From Pseudomonadota bacterium (GTDB taxonomy: Bacteria; Pseudomonadota; Alphaproteobacteria; Puniceispirillales; UBA1172): a stretch of DNA of 51,749 nt. Position numbers and translations under genes: made by a program. Below the pieces are notes generated by a model. The model made no database searches. It was not told the DNA's origin and saw only the letters and a program-made list of their open reading frames with translations. Shown here in pieces: positions 17,592 to 28,665 of this stretch. Positions within the stretch are counted from its first letter, which is position 1, and each line of letters starts with the position of its first letter. The DNA lies in the NCBI GenBank assembly GCA_027593125.1, contig JAQCJL010000004.1, positions 1 through 51,749 on the forward strand, written 5' to 3'.

Positions 17592-17636
17592 TGCTCAGTT
17601 AGAATTGGGCATAAATCAGCATAAATGGAGCATGGC

Positions 17637-18416
17637 ATGACGGAAAAGATGCAAAACCAGCCTATGCAGCCATCGCAACCATGGATGGCTTCGGTGCTGA
17701 CCCTTTTCCCTGATATGTTTCCCGGGCCCCTTGCCCAATCCCTTGCTGGGAAAGCTCTTGCTGCTGGATTATGGTCACTTCACGTCACTGATATCCGTCC
17801 TTTTGGTGTTGGGGTTCATAACAAAGTGGATGATCCTCCCTTTGGTGGAGGGCCAGGTATGGTCATGCGTCCGGATGTGATGGCGGCGGCGCTGGCCTCA
17901 GCCTCTGACGGATTGCCCAAAGACATGGCAAAAATATATCTCAGCCCTCGTGGCAAGAGGTTGGATCAGCCTTTGGTTAAGGAATTGGCCGCAGGGCCAG
18001 GGGTGCTGCTGGTATGTGGCCGATACGAAGGGTTAGATCAAAGGGTGATTGATGCCGCAGGTTTAACCGAAATCAGCATTGGTGATTATGTGTTGTCAGG
18101 GGGTGAAATGGCCGCACAAGTGCTCATTGATGCTGTGGTGCGATTGCTAGATGGCGTCATGGGCAATCCGATGGCCCACCAACAAGACAGTTTTGAAAAT
18201 GGATTGCTTGAACATCCCCTTTATACTCATCCGCGGGATTGGGGCGGAAATGTTGTGCCAGAAATCTTATTAAGTGGGGATCATGGCCGCATTGCTAAAT
18301 GGCGCCAGGAAGCAGCCATGGCGCTTACTCAAAAAAGACGCCCTGATCTTTGGGAAGAATGGCTGAAATCTGAGGCTAAGGAAGATCAATCAAAGGGAAA
18401 AAAGCTAACAAAATAG
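17637..18416 (+). CDS. trmD: tRNA (guanine-N1)-methyltransferase
   Basis: About 259 residues from ATG 17637, which has GGAG at good spacing; ATG 17625 is an alternative 12 bp upstream. A SPOUT methyltransferase that makes m1G37. Landmarks: SVLTLFPDMFPGPL, HNKVDDPPFGGGPGMVM, LLVCGRYEGLDQRV and SIGDYVLSGGE, which forms the trefoil knot. The C-terminal helical domain contains HPLYTHPRDWGG. Length and motifs are normal. Confidence 0.93.
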   Translation: MTEKMQNQPMQPSQPWMASVLTLFPDMFPGPLAQSLAGKALAAGLWSLHVTDIRPFGVGVHNKVDDPPFGGGPGMVMRPDVMAAALASASDGLPKDMAKIYLSPRGKRLDQPLVKELAAGPGVLLVCGRYEGLDQRVIDAAGLTEISIGDYVLSGGEMAAQVLIDAVVRLLDGVMGNPMAHQQDSFENGLLEHPLYTHPRDWGGNVVPEILLSGDHGRIAKWRQEAAMALTQKRRPDLWEEWLKSEAKEDQSKGKKLTK

Positions 18417-18433
18417 CGTGACATATCGAATGA

Positions 18434-18506
18434 GTGGTGTTATATGACCACAATCCTAACGGAAATGATTAAGATAATGAGAAAAAGGCGCCCTTAACGG
18501 CAGCCT
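18434..18506 (+). promoter_or_regulatory. Two hairpins in the rplS leader
   Basis: The trmD-rplS spacer (110 bp) holds GTGGT-N8-ACCAC (18434-18451) and AGGCGCC-CTTAAC-GGC(A)GCCT (18486-18506; 7 pairs with one bulged A). The second ends 20 bases before the rplS start. Without T runs they do not look like intrinsic terminators; a processing site or ribosomal-protein leader is possible. Confidence 0.35.
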
Positions 18507-18526
18507 ATTAAACCGGAGAATGTGCC

Positions 18527-18928
18527 ATGAATATTCTTGACCAGATTGGCCAGAATGAAATCAATAAGGTTCTTGCTAGCCGCCAGATTCCTGAATTTGG
18601 GGCAGGGGATACTTTGCGGGTTGATGTTAAGGTTGTTGAAGGCACGCGTGAGCGGATTCAGGCGTTTGAAGGCGTTTGTATCGCCCGTAAGTCTGATGGC
18701 ATTAATTCTTCTTTCACCGTCCGTAAGATTTCGTATGGTGAAGGCGTTGAGCGGATTTTCCCGCTCTACTCCCCTCGGATTTCCGGTATTACCGTAATCC
18801 GTCGTGGTAAAGTCCGTCGGGCAAAACTGTATTATCTGCGTGGTCGTCGTGGCAAGTCAGCTCGTATTGTTGAAAGCACACGGGATCGTAACAAGACTAC
18901 CACCACCGATACCTCAGCCACTGCCTGA
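18527..18928 (+). CDS. rplS: Ribosomal protein L19
   Basis: A 133-residue 50S protein with [19 protein letters not shown] (about 27-45), [20 protein letters not shown] and [20 protein letters not shown]. The short Thr-rich C terminus is unremarkable. CGGAG lies before the ATG. It closes the rpsP-rimM-trmD-rplS group. Confidence 0.95.
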   Translation: MNILDQIGQNEINKVLASRQIPEFGAGDTLRVDVKVVEGTRERIQAFEGVCIARKSDGINSSFTVRKISYGEGVERIFPLYSPRISGITVIRRGKVRRAKLYYLRGRRGKSARIVESTRDRNKTTTTDTSATA

Positions 18929-18977
18929 TCATCGGCGGTCTTTAGCGACCCTCTCCATCACCACGGACAATGTCATG

Positions 18978-19007
18978 TTGACGGGGCGCCAGACCGCCAG
19001 TCATAAT
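18978..19007 (+). promoter_or_regulatory. Possible leuC promoter
   Basis: TTGACG (18978-18983) and CATAAT (19002-19007) are separated by 18 bases, each one mismatch from sigma70 consensus. It would start transcription about 20 bases before leuC. I see no leader peptide or attenuator. Confidence 0.45.
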
Positions 19008-19032
19008 GCCGTGTTTAATGTTGGAGAAGTTC

Positions 19033-20436
19033 ATGTCGGCACCAAAAACCCTATTTGACAAAATCTGGGATGCTCATCTCATTGATCGTGATGATGATGG
19101 ATCAAGCCTTATCTACATTGATCGTCATCTTGTTCACGAAGTGACCAGCCCACAGGCTTTCGAAGGCTTGCGTCAGACTAACCGCAAAGTGGCTAGTCCT
19201 GAACGAACACTGGCGGTTGCGGATCACAATATTCCGACCAGTGACAGGTCTAAGGGGATCACGGATATGGAATCCCGGATTCAGATCGAAGCACTGGAAA
19301 AAAATGCACATGATTTTGGCGTGCCCTACTTTGCCATGGATGATATTCGCCAAGGGATCGTACACGTTATCGGGCCTGAGCAAGGCTTTACCCAACCGGG
19401 CATGACAATTGTTTGTGGTGATTCCCATACCGCCACCCATGGTGCTTTTGGTGCTTTGGCTTTTGGTATTGGCACGTCTGAGGTTGAACACGTTCTGGCA
19501 ACCCAAACCTTAATTCAGCAGCCTGCTAAAAATATGCGGATAACGGTAGATGGCGCCCTTCAACCCGGTGTGACGGCAAAGGATGTTATTTTGGCGATTA
19601 TTGGCCAGATTGGCACTGCTGGCGGTACAGGTCATGTCATTGAATATGCTGGCGAAGCTATTCGCGGTCTCAGCATGGAAGGTCGGATGACCATCTGTAA
19701 TATGTCTATTGAAGCAGGGGCACGTGCAGGCATGATTGCTCCAGATGAAACCACCTTTGCCTATCTCAAAGGTAAGCCGATGGCGCCCCAAGGTGAGATG
19801 TGGGACAAGGCGGTAGCTTGGTGGTCAAGTCTTGTGTCCGATGAAGGTGCGCGTTATGACCGTGAAGTGGTTATTAAGGCAGAAGATATCGTTCCAACCG
19901 TGACATGGGGAACTAGCCCCGAAGACACGGCCCCCATTACAGGTTTCGTGCCTGATCCCGCAAAAGAAAAGGATGAAGCACGGCGTGCAAAAATTCAGCG
20001 CTCTCTTGATTATATGGGGCTGTCTGGCGGTGTAAAAATAGAAGATATCACCATTGATACGGTGTTTATCGGGTCATGCACCAATAGCCGGATTGAAGAT
20101 TTGCGTGCTGCCGCGTCGATTGCGAAAGGGCGTAAGGTTTCACCATCGGTTCGGGCGATGATTGTTCCCGGATCAGGCTTGGTTAAACAACAGGCCGAAG
20201 AAGAAGGCCTGGCCGATATCTTTATTGAAGCAGGGTTTGATTGGCGTGAAGCGGGCTGTTCAATGTGTCTTGCAATGAATGCTGATCGTCTGTCCGAAGG
20301 GGAGCGTTGTGCTTCTACTTCAAATCGGAATTTTGAAGGTCGGCAAGGCCGTGGTGGGCGGACACATTTGGTTAGCCCAGAAATGGCTGTAGCAGCAGCG
20401 GTTAGCGGCCGGCTCAAAGATGTCAGAACGCTCTAA
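19033..20436 (+). CDS. leuC: 3-isopropylmalate dehydratase large subunit
   Basis: 467 residues from ATG 19033 ([15 protein letters not shown]), chosen for GGAGAAG just upstream. An aconitase-family enzyme that isomerises 2- to 3-isopropylmalate in leucine synthesis. [20 protein letters not shown] and EVEHVLATQ are intact. The three [4Fe-4S] ligands lie in [11 protein letters not shown] and [10 protein letters not shown]. It forms a heterodimer with LeuD, encoded 24 bp downstream. Confidence 0.95.
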   Translation: MSAPKTLFDKIWDAHLIDRDDDGSSLIYIDRHLVHEVTSPQAFEGLRQTNRKVASPERTLAVADHNIPTSDRSKGITDMESRIQIEALEKNAHDFGVPYFAMDDIRQGIVHVIGPEQGFTQPGMTIVCGDSHTATHGAFGALAFGIGTSEVEHVLATQTLIQQPAKNMRITVDGALQPGVTAKDVILAIIGQIGTAGGTGHVIEYAGEAIRGLSMEGRMTICNMSIEAGARAGMIAPDETTFAYLKGKPMAPQGEMWDKAVAWWSSLVSDEGARYDREVVIKAEDIVPTVTWGTSPEDTAPITGFVPDPAKEKDEARRAKIQRSLDYMGLSGGVKIEDITIDTVFIGSCTNSRIEDLRAAASIAKGRKVSPSVRAMIVPGSGLVKQQAEEEGLADIFIEAGFDWREAGCSMCLAMNADRLSEGERCASTSNRNFEGRQGRGGRTHLVSPEMAVAAAVSGRLKDVRTL

Positions 20437-20460
20437 CGGTTTGTAAGAAAGGAAAACCCT

Positions 20461-21066
20461 ATGCAGAGGTTTCATACCCACAAAGGCATTGCTGCCCCAC
20501 TGGATATTATGAATATCGACACGGATATGATTATCCCAAAGCAATTCCTTAAAACCATTAAGCGGACAGGGCTTGGCGTTAATCTGTTTGATGAGATGCG
20601 CTATGATAAAGACGGTCAGGAAATCCCAAGCTTTATCCTTAATAAGCCGCCCTATCGTGAAGCAAGCATTTTGGTTGCAGGGGATAATTTTGGTTGTGGT
20701 TCAAGCCGAGAACACGCCCCTTGGGCCTTGCTTGATTTTGGTGTTCGGGTTGTGATCTCAACCAGTTTTGCTGATATCTTCTATAACAACTGTTTCAAAA
20801 ACGGAATTTTACCAATAACGGTTTCTGTAGCAGATCGTGAGGCATTGATGGCTGATGCCAAAGACACTGAAAATCCCGAGCTTGAAATTGATCTCCCCAA
20901 TCAGGTAATTCGCCGGCCAAACGGCGCAGATATCACCTTTGATATTGATCCTTTCCGCAAACAATGTCTGCTTGATGGGTTGGATGATATTGGTCTTACG
21001 ATGGCAAAATCTGATGCGATTAGCGCATATGCTAGCAAGCGTCTGAACACCCATCCATGGCTCTAA
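20461..21066 (+). CDS. leuD: 3-isopropylmalate dehydratase small subunit
   Basis: A 201-residue swivel domain partner of LeuC. Landmarks: [16 protein letters not shown] (about 19-34), [17 protein letters not shown] and [17 protein letters not shown]. Normal length. GAAAGGAAAA precedes ATG 20461. It is probably transcribed with leuC and leuB. Confidence 0.95.
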   Translation: MQRFHTHKGIAAPLDIMNIDTDMIIPKQFLKTIKRTGLGVNLFDEMRYDKDGQEIPSFILNKPPYREASILVAGDNFGCGSSREHAPWALLDFGVRVVISTSFADIFYNNCFKNGILPITVSVADREALMADAKDTENPELEIDLPNQVIRRPNGADITFDIDPFRKQCLLDGLDDIGLTMAKSDAISAYASKRLNTHPWL

Positions 21067-21095
21067 GCTTTACAAAAAGTTAAGGAAATCTAGAA

Positions 21096-22204
<1,109 letters not shown>

Positions 22205-22224
22205 GTGTTATAAAGGATAATAAC

Positions 22225-23250
22225 ATGGGATATAAAGTAGCCGTTGTTGGGGCCACTGGCGCGGTTGGTCGAGAGATGCTGAAAACATTGGCTGAACGCG
22301 AGTTTCCAGCAGATCAGGTCTTTGCCTTAGCATCAAGCCAATCAGCAGGCAATGTGATAAGCTATGGTGAAGATAAGGATCTAACTGTTCAGGCTCTGGA
22401 TAAATTTGACTTTGCTAATGCAGACATTGCGTTGTTTTCTGCCGGATCAGAGATTGCTAAACAAATAGGGCCAAAGGCCGGCGCTGCAGGCTGTGTTGTG
22501 ATTGATAATTCTTCTGCTTTTCGCATGGATGAAGATGTGCCACTGGTCGTGCCAGAGGTGAATGGTCATGTGCTTGAGGCATTTTTTCAAGACCCTGACC
22601 GCCGTAATATTATTGCCAATCCCAATTGTTCAACTGCGCAAATGGTGGTTGCCTTAAAACCGCTTCATGATGCCTATCATATTCGCCGGGTGGTTGTATC
22701 CACCTATCAGGCCGTCTCAGGTGCGGGGCGACCAGCTATGGATGAACTGTTTGAACAAACTCGCGGTGTTTTTGTTAATGATTTCAAAAGGCCTGAAAAT
22801 TTCACCAAGGAAATTGCCTTTAATATCATTCCGCATATTGATGTTTTCATGGATAACGGTTTCACCAAGGAAGAATGGAAAATGGAGGCCGAGACCAAGA
22901 AAATTCTCGACCCCGCTATCGAAGTTGTCGCACATTGTGTTCGGGTGCCTGTTTTTATTGGTCATAGTGAAGCAATCTTTATCGAATGTGATTATCCAGT
23001 TGATGAAGAACAGGCCAGAACACTATTACGGGAAATGGACGGTGTTGCCGTGATTGATCATCGTGTGGATGAAGGTTATGTGACGCCAAAAGAAGCTGCA
23101 GGTGAGGATGCTGTTTTTGTATCACGCCTGCGCCGTGACCCTACAGTTGCTAATGGTCTAGTGTTTTGGTGTGTATCTGATAACCTGCGCAAAGGGGCGG
23201 CTTTGAACTCTGTTCAAATTGCTGAGGAATGTTTGCGTCGAGGGCTTTAA
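22225..23250 (+). CDS. asd: Aspartate-semialdehyde dehydrogenase
   Basis: A 341-residue enzyme reducing aspartyl phosphate to the semialdehyde for lysine, threonine, methionine and diaminopimelate. NADP-binding VVGATGAVGREML is at 7-19, the catalytic cysteine is C135 in NPNCSTAQMV, and the later VRVPVFIGHSEA is the substrate region. AAAGGATAATAAC precedes the start. It is 20 bp after leuB and ends only 6 bp before the convergent pyridoxal kinase gene. Confidence 0.94.
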   Translation: MGYKVAVVGATGAVGREMLKTLAEREFPADQVFALASSQSAGNVISYGEDKDLTVQALDKFDFANADIALFSAGSEIAKQIGPKAGAAGCVVIDNSSAFRMDEDVPLVVPEVNGHVLEAFFQDPDRRNIIANPNCSTAQMVVALKPLHDAYHIRRVVVSTYQAVSGAGRPAMDELFEQTRGVFVNDFKRPENFTKEIAFNIIPHIDVFMDNGFTKEEWKMEAETKKILDPAIEVVAHCVRVPVFIGHSEAIFIECDYPVDEEQARTLLREMDGVAVIDHRVDEGYVTPKEAAGEDAVFVSRLRRDPTVANGLVFWCVSDNLRKGAALNSVQIAEECLRRGL

Positions 23251-23256
23251 TTCGCC

Positions 23257-24099
23257 TTAGGATGTCAGTTTGCTCAAGATGCTCTTGATGGCCAAGCCTG
23301 TGATATCGCTTTGCTGATGATGATCAAGATGTTGCAAAATGGCCGATGTTAGTGTCGCGGCACGCGAAAATGCGGCGGCCATGTCATGGCCTGTAATTAT
23401 GTGAGCAGCCAAAAGCGCAGCAAACAAATCACCGCCTCCGGAAAACCCATGCGGATGATGCGTTAACAAAGGCGCTTTATGTTCGTCCTGCCCCGTTCGG
23501 CTTTGCATGATATCAAGGCACTCACCCTTGTTAGGTGTGTTGGGGGTAATTCCAGTGATAATAACGGTATTAAGCTGGGGGTATTGATCCAGCATGTGTC
23601 TGGCGGCATGTCTGGCATCATTAGCATCATGGATATCCATGCCGGTTAACCATGATGCTTCAAAACGGTTAGGGGTGGTGATGCTGGCCAGAGGCAAGAG
23701 CAGATCGCGGATAGCATCAGCGATAGCCACATCACCATAAAGACGCCCATGATCCCCAAACGCTGGATCAATCAGCACAGGCAGATGTGGATGATCAGAG
23801 GTGGCAATCTTAATCGTTTCTGATACCGCTTCAACCTGTTGCTGTTTTGCCATATAGCCAGTCGCAATCACGCCAATATCTGCCCAGAAATTTAGCTTGG
23901 TTATCGCCGTTAGAATTGAATTGAAATCGGTGTCATTTAAACTGCCGCCAGCATTAATACCATAACCGGGATGGGCAACAAGGTTGATGGTGTTAATTGC
24001 GGCGAGGGGGATATCCATTTGTGCCGCTACCATGCTGGTTACGGTGTTGCCAACGGCGCCAAAACTCACCTGTGACTGGATAGACAGTAACGTTTTCAT
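23257..24099 (-). CDS. pdxY: Pyridoxal kinase (PdxY/PdxK family)
   Basis: 280 residues from ATG 24099 (MKTLLSIQSQVSFG), preferred over ATG 24120 because AAGGG lies 5 bases upstream. A ribokinase-fold enzyme that phosphorylates pyridoxal to PLP. SIQSQVSFGAVGN is at 6-18, VLIDPAFGDHGRLY supplies the phosphate-binding region, and the catalytic aspartate is in GFSGGGDLFAALL. PdxY versus PdxK cannot be separated securely here. It probably has its own promoter in the 193-bp divergent spacer before sdhC. Confidence 0.82.
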   Translation of the reverse strand: MKTLLSIQSQVSFGAVGNTVTSMVAAQMDIPLAAINTINLVAHPGYGINAGGSLNDTDFNSILTAITKLNFWADIGVIATGYMAKQQQVEAVSETIKIATSDHPHLPVLIDPAFGDHGRLYGDVAIADAIRDLLLPLASITTPNRFEASWLTGMDIHDANDARHAARHMLDQYPQLNTVIITGITPNTPNKGECLDIMQSRTGQDEHKAPLLTHHPHGFSGGGDLFAALLAAHIITGHDMAAAFSRAATLTSAILQHLDHHQQSDITGLAIKSILSKLTS

Positions 24100-24226
24100 G
24101 AATCCCTTCACCTCAATCAACCCTGATCTATCCGTTATGGCATGAAACTTTGGTGCTGGCAGTAGTAATAATAGAAATCATGGATTTAGTGCGACTTTTT
24201 ATTCCGTCTAATTCTTGCGGCTTTTA

Positions 24227-24256
24227 TTGACGAGACAGGGGTGAGAAGACTACAAT
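24227..24256 (+). promoter_or_regulatory. Probable sdhCDAB promoter
   Basis: TTGACG (24227-24232) and TACAAT (24251-24256), each one mismatch from consensus and 18 bases apart, lie 37 bases before sdhC. It is the best sigma70-like promoter I found in the window. Confidence 0.5.
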
Positions 24257-24292
24257 CAGCAAATAATCAATTAATTATCGCAACGAGGGGTC

Positions 24293-24673
24293 ATGACCGC
24301 TAAACGTCCGCTTTCGCCGCATTTGATGATTTATCGTCCTCAATTGACGTCCATGATGTCGATCACGCATCGTCTCACAGGGGTAGCCTTGGGGTTGGGG
24401 TCGCTGTTTTTTGTGTGGTGGCTGGTCGCATTAGCCCATGGCGGGGCTTATTATGATCTCATCCGCAGCATTGCTGAACACGCGCTTGGCCGCTTAGTCT
24501 TGCTAGGGTTTTTTGTCGCCGTCTCTTATCATTTAGCTAATGGTATTCGGCATTTGTTTTGGGATTTTGGCATTGGGTTAAGCCTTCAGGGTGTTTATCG
24601 TGGGGGTTATGTGGTGCTTTTTGTCGCGGCCATTGCCACGATTGGCGGCGCCTATCTGCTGTTTTTTGCGTAA
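24293..24673 (+). CDS. sdhC: Succinate dehydrogenase cytochrome b556 subunit
   Basis: A 126-residue inner membrane anchor with three hydrophobic segments (about 30-52, 64-88, 102-125). RPLSPHLMIYRPQLTSMMSI and SITHRLTGVALGLG carry the quinone-site Ser and Arg, and YHLANGIRHLFWD carries the probable haem-ligand histidine. With SdhD it binds haem b and ubiquinone. GAGGGG precedes the start. Confidence 0.93.
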   Translation: MTAKRPLSPHLMIYRPQLTSMMSITHRLTGVALGLGSLFFVWWLVALAHGGAYYDLIRSIAEHALGRLVLLGFFVAVSYHLANGIRHLFWDFGIGLSLQGVYRGGYVVLFVAAIATIGGAYLLFFA

Positions 24674-24688
24674 GGAAAAGAAACCATT

Positions 24689-25093
24689 ATGACGGATCAT
24701 AGCAACCCATCCATGCGATCCGCCCTTGGCCGTGCCAAAGGGTTAGGATCCTCGCGTTCTGGTGTCTCACATTGGTGGATGCAGCGATTGACAGCTATGG
24801 GAATGGTGCCTTTAGTGTTGTATTGCCTGATTGGTTTTTTGTGTTTTGCCGATGCAAGTGAGGCGGCGGCGCGGTCTTGGATTGCCCAGCCTTTTAATAG
24901 TGTCGCCTTGATTTTGTTGCTAGGGACAGGGTTTTATCATGCTGCACTGGGGTTGCAAGTGGTGATAGAAGACTACATATCAATAGAGTCTCGCAAAATT
25001 CTTATGCTGGCGTTCATGAAGATGATGATGACGGCATTCGCCGTGTTTTCTATTTATAGTGTTTTATTGATTACCCTTACAAACGGAGCCTGA
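24689..25093 (+). CDS. sdhD: Succinate dehydrogenase membrane anchor subunit
   Basis: A 134-residue protein with three membrane segments. [20 protein letters not shown] opens the first segment, and [16 protein letters not shown] carries the second haem-ligand histidine and the quinone-site region. It sits 15 bp after sdhC and 2 bp before sdhA. Confidence 0.92.
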   Translation: MTDHSNPSMRSALGRAKGLGSSRSGVSHWWMQRLTAMGMVPLVLYCLIGFLCFADASEAAARSWIAQPFNSVALILLLGTGFYHAALGLQVVIEDYISIESRKILMLAFMKMMMTAFAVFSIYSVLLITLTNGA

Positions 25094-25095
25094 TA

Positions 25096-26886
25096 ATGTC
25101 CTCTTATGAAATCACCGATCATTATTTTGATGTCGTGGTTGTCGGTGCTGGCGGTGCAGGATTGCGCGCTACCATGGGGATGGTGACAGCAGGATTGAAA
25201 ACGGCGTGCGTCACCAAAGTTTTTCCAACGCGCAGTCATACAGTAGCGGCGCAGGGCGGTATTGGCGCCGCGTTAGACAATATGGGACAAGGTGATAACT
25301 GGCGTTATCATATGTATGACACGGTAAAGGGATCAGACTGGCTTGGCGATCAGGACGCCATTGAATATATGTGCCGCAATGCGATCCCATCGGTGATTGA
25401 GCTGGAACATTATGGGGTTCCGTTCTCGCGCACGGAATCAGGCAAGATTTTTCAGCGCCCTTTTGGTGGGCATACGGTGGACTATGGGAAATCACAGGCC
25501 AGACGAGCTTGTGCGGCAGCTGACCGAACAGGCCATGCCATTCTGCACACGCTCTACCAACAATGCCTTAAGCATAAAGCAGAGTTTTTTATCGAATATT
25601 ATGCCCTTGATCTGTTGATGGATGAAAATGGGGTTTGCCGAGGAATGCTGGCCTTAAAATTAGATGATGGCACACTGCACCGGTTCCACGGTCATCGCGT
25701 GGTTTTGGCCACTGGGGGTTATGGGCGTGTCTATTTTTCATGCACATCGGCGCATACGTGCACTGGTGATGGTAACGCGATGGTGTTACGGGCAGGGATG
25801 CCGCTTCAAGACATGGAGTTTGTTCAATTTCACCCCACCGGTGTCTATGGCGCAGGCGTGTTGATTACCGAAGGTGCGCGTGGTGAAGGTGGCTATCTGA
25901 CTAATTCTGAAGGGGAGCGTTTCATGGAACGTTATGCCCCTACCAGTAAAGATCTTGCCAGCCGTGATGTTGTCAGCCGGGCGATGACGGTTGAAATTAA
26001 TGAAGGCCGAGGCGTAGGCCCAAATAAGGATCATATCCTGTTGCATCTTGAACATGTGGATGAGGATACTCTGCATGAGCGCTTGCCTGGGATTACTGAA
26101 ACGGCGCGGATTTTCTGCGGTGTGGATATCACGCGTGAACCTATTCCGGTGTTGCCAACGGTGCATTACAATATGGGCGGTATTCCAACCAATTATCATG
26201 GTGAGGTGTTATCCCCCACAAAGGCTGATCAGAATGCGGTTGTTCCCGGTCTGATGGCCATTGGTGAGGCCGCCTGTGTATCGGTGCATGGGGCTAACCG
26301 CTTGGGTACAAACTCTCTCTTAGACATTGTTGTTTTTGGACGGGCCGCTGCTTATCGCGCCGCTGAAACGGTTGTACCGGGCGCGCCTCATGCCCCTATT
26401 CCTGAGGCTGCGACGGAAAAGGCCCTCACCCGATTTGATCGCATCCGTCATGCCAAAGGGAAAACCCCATCTGCTGAAATCCGGCTTCAGATGCAGCACG
26501 TGATGCAACGACACGCGGCGGTGTTCCGTTCAAGTCAGTCGCTGACAGAAGGCGTTGAAAAGATGGATCATATTGCCGCTAACATGACGGATCTTAGCCT
26601 CAAAGACACTTCCTTGATCTGGAACACCGATTTGGTTGAGGCGCTTGAGCTTGACAATCTTATGAGTCAGGCGCTCGTCACTGTGCGGTCTGCTGATCTG
26701 AGAAAAGAATCTAGAGGTGCCCATGCTCATGAAAATTATCCTGATCGGGATGATCAAAACTGGATGAAGCATACGGTCATGTGGCTAGATGAAAATAATA
26801 TTTCCAGAGCTGATTATCGGCAGGTCACTATGACCACGCTAACCAATGAAGTTGAGAGCATCCCTCCGGTTGCCCGCGTGTATTAA
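25096..26886 (+). CDS. sdhA: Succinate dehydrogenase flavoprotein subunit
   Basis: A 596-residue catalytic subunit oxidising succinate to fumarate. The FAD fold [15 protein letters not shown] is at 13-27. The histidine that carries FAD covalently is H48 in [11 protein letters not shown]. Active-site landmarks are [19 protein letters not shown] and the C-terminal Arg-rich [18 protein letters not shown]. Full length and intact. Confidence 0.96.
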   Translation: MSSYEITDHYFDVVVVGAGGAGLRATMGMVTAGLKTACVTKVFPTRSHTVAAQGGIGAALDNMGQGDNWRYHMYDTVKGSDWLGDQDAIEYMCRNAIPSVIELEHYGVPFSRTESGKIFQRPFGGHTVDYGKSQARRACAAADRTGHAILHTLYQQCLKHKAEFFIEYYALDLLMDENGVCRGMLALKLDDGTLHRFHGHRVVLATGGYGRVYFSCTSAHTCTGDGNAMVLRAGMPLQDMEFVQFHPTGVYGAGVLITEGARGEGGYLTNSEGERFMERYAPTSKDLASRDVVSRAMTVEINEGRGVGPNKDHILLHLEHVDEDTLHERLPGITETARIFCGVDITREPIPVLPTVHYNMGGIPTNYHGEVLSPTKADQNAVVPGLMAIGEAACVSVHGANRLGTNSLLDIVVFGRAAAYRAAETVVPGAPHAPIPEAATEKALTRFDRIRHAKGKTPSAEIRLQMQHVMQRHAAVFRSSQSLTEGVEKMDHIAANMTDLSLKDTSLIWNTDLVEALELDNLMSQALVTVRSADLRKESRGAHAHENYPDRDDQNWMKHTVMWLDENNISRADYRQVTMTTLTNEVESIPPVARVY

Positions 26887-26905
26887 GCAATAAGGACATA
26901 TCCCC

Positions 26906-27685
26906 ATGGCTGAGTTTACCCTGCCAAAACATTCTAGGGTCAAAAAAGGCAAAATCCATCCTGCCCCTAAAGATGCGCAAAACACGAAAACATTCAATGT
27001 CTATCGGTGGTCACCGGATGACGACGAAAACCCACGCATGGATAGCTATACCATTGACCTAGATAATTGTGGGCCGATGGTTTTGGATGCGCTTATCAAG
27101 ATCAAGGGCGAACAGGATCAGACGGTTACTTTTCGCCGGTCTTGCCGTGAAGGCATTTGTGGGTCGTGTTCAATGAATATTGATGGAACAAACACACTGG
27201 CCTGTCTAAAGCCAATTGACGATGTTAAAGGCGATGTGACCATCACCCCTTTGCCGCATATGCCAGTGATTAAGGATTTGGTTCCTGATCTCAGTCATGC
27301 TTATGCCCAGTTGCAGTCGATTGAGCCATGGTTGAAATCTGACACACCAGCGCCTGAAAATGAAGAAAGACGCCAAAGCCCTAGTGAACGTGATGAGCTT
27401 GACGGGATGTGGGAATGTGTTTTGTGTTTCAGCTGTTCCACCGCTTGCCCAAGCTATTGGTGGAATGGGGATAAATATCTTGGCCCTGCTGTGTTGCTTC
27501 AAGCCTATCGCTGGATTGCAGATAGCCGTGATGAAAGCACAGGTGAGCGTCTCGATGCATTGGAAGACCCTTTCCGTCTTTATCGGTGCCATACCATTAT
27601 GAATTGCACCAAGACTTGCCCTAAGGGATTAAACCCCGGCAAGGCCATTGCTAAGATTAAGAAAATGCAATTAGAGCGTCACTAG
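26906..27685 (+). CDS. sdhB: Succinate dehydrogenase iron-sulfur subunit
   Basis: 259 residues. The [2Fe-2S] ligands lie in CREGICGSC plus LAC (about 76-102), the [4Fe-4S] ligands in [12 protein letters not shown], and the [3Fe-4S] ligands in [17 protein letters not shown]. It relays electrons from SdhA FAD to quinone. It ends 3 bp before the stop of the convergent gene, leaving no room for a separate terminator. Confidence 0.96.
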   Translation: MAEFTLPKHSRVKKGKIHPAPKDAQNTKTFNVYRWSPDDDENPRMDSYTIDLDNCGPMVLDALIKIKGEQDQTVTFRRSCREGICGSCSMNIDGTNTLACLKPIDDVKGDVTITPLPHMPVIKDLVPDLSHAYAQLQSIEPWLKSDTPAPENEERRQSPSERDELDGMWECVLCFSCSTACPSYWWNGDKYLGPAVLLQAYRWIADSRDESTGERLDALEDPFRLYRCHTIMNCTKTCPKGLNPGKAIAKIKKMQLERH

Positions 27686-27688
27686 CGG

Positions 27689-28423
27689 TCAAATACGTTT
27701 GCGCGTTAGGTGAACATGATCGCCATTCCGCGTTTGACAGATAAAATGCTGACTTGCGTATTGTTTTAGCAAGCTATCCATCTCGGCCTTGTCCATGCCC
27801 TCCATATTAATAAAGATGTGACGATAGGAAAGCGGCAGCGGTTTATGGGTGACGATATGCGTTGCCAGAGTCGCATCACCAATGATCAAACAGGTATAAG
27901 GCCGCCCAGAAATTAAGGCTAGTTTATTGGGAGGGTTATCCTGTTCTTGCGCGATTGGCTTAAATGGCAATTTGTTGAGACTGCTGATTTTATCAATATA
28001 TACGCTGTCCTCAGGTGAGAGATCGCCAAGATAATGGTAACCCACCGGATGAGTCCGTAAGGCGATGTTTAGGGCATATAAAACCTTACCACCGCCTAAA
28101 TCCAAGACATTGTCATAAGGTCTGATAACACGGGTAGCGATCTGATAAATCGGAACGCCCAACCAACCTGTCAGCAGACTAAAAGCCGTCGCTGCACTCA
28201 GATCATTTGCCGGAATATGAATCGGTTTTAACCCCGATGGCTCAATGATCGTCAAGGGGCTGGAAAAGGATTGCAATTTGGTGTTGATATCTTTTTGCAA
28301 GGTCTCGCGTGAAATAATCCCCATGCGAAAGCCCCAGCGTTCCATTAACCCCATTCGTAGCATATCAGGCACAACGGCAATGGCGGGATCGTGTTTCTTT
28401 AATGACATATGATGACTTTGCAT
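27689..28423 (-). CDS. Unrecognised protein, possibly FkbM-like SAM methyltransferase
   Basis: 244 residues; I do not recognise the family. The central VLDLGGGKVLYALNIAL (about 120-136) looks like motif I of class I methyltransferases, and the preceding IRPYDN fits the helix-loop before FkbM-type domains. The expected glycine after GGG is lysine, and the acidic end of strand 2 is only suggested by YLGDLSPED. The C terminus is basic (HLTRKRI). No signal peptide or membrane segment is seen. AGGAAG lies 9 bases before ATG 28423, inside an inverted repeat. It is isolated between sdhB and zapE on the opposite strand; nothing links it to either. The function is open. Confidence 0.55.
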   Translation of the reverse strand: MQSHHMSLKKHDPAIAVVPDMLRMGLMERWGFRMGIISRETLQKDINTKLQSFSSPLTIIEPSGLKPIHIPANDLSAATAFSLLTGWLGVPIYQIATRVIRPYDNVLDLGGGKVLYALNIALRTHPVGYHYLGDLSPEDSVYIDKISSLNKLPFKPIAQEQDNPPNKLALISGRPYTCLIIGDATLATHIVTHKPLPLSYRHIFINMEGMDKAEMDSLLKQYASQHFICQTRNGDHVHLTRKRI

Positions 28424-28430
28424 GACTAAA

Positions 28431-28488
28431 AACTTCCTGTCTGTAACTTAATTTACTATCAAAAAATTAAAATTATCAGACAGAAGTT
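28431..28488 (-). promoter_or_regulatory. Inverted repeat covering the ribosome binding site of 27689-28423
   Basis: In the minus-strand transcript AACTTCTGTCTG (28477-28488) can pair with CAGACAGGAAGTT (28431-28443): 12 base pairs with one bulged G. The AT-rich loop between them can itself form TTAATTT/AAATTAA. The Shine-Dalgarno AGGAAG lies wholly within the second arm, and TTTTT follows it. This could hide the ribosome site (thermosensor or protein-controlled), act as an attenuator, or be a DNA operator. Confidence 0.5.
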
Positions 28489-28665
28489 AATATTTAATTA
28501 ACGGCAAGTATTTCTAAAAAGAAGATTAAAACAACCAAAAAAAGGCGGATATCTAGGCATTTAATCCCAATATATCAGGGCATTATTGTCAAAAGCATAA
28601 ACGTCCTTTACATATTTCCTAATATGACGGCAGTTCATATGCCAAAGAAGGTGGGATAGCGCGGG

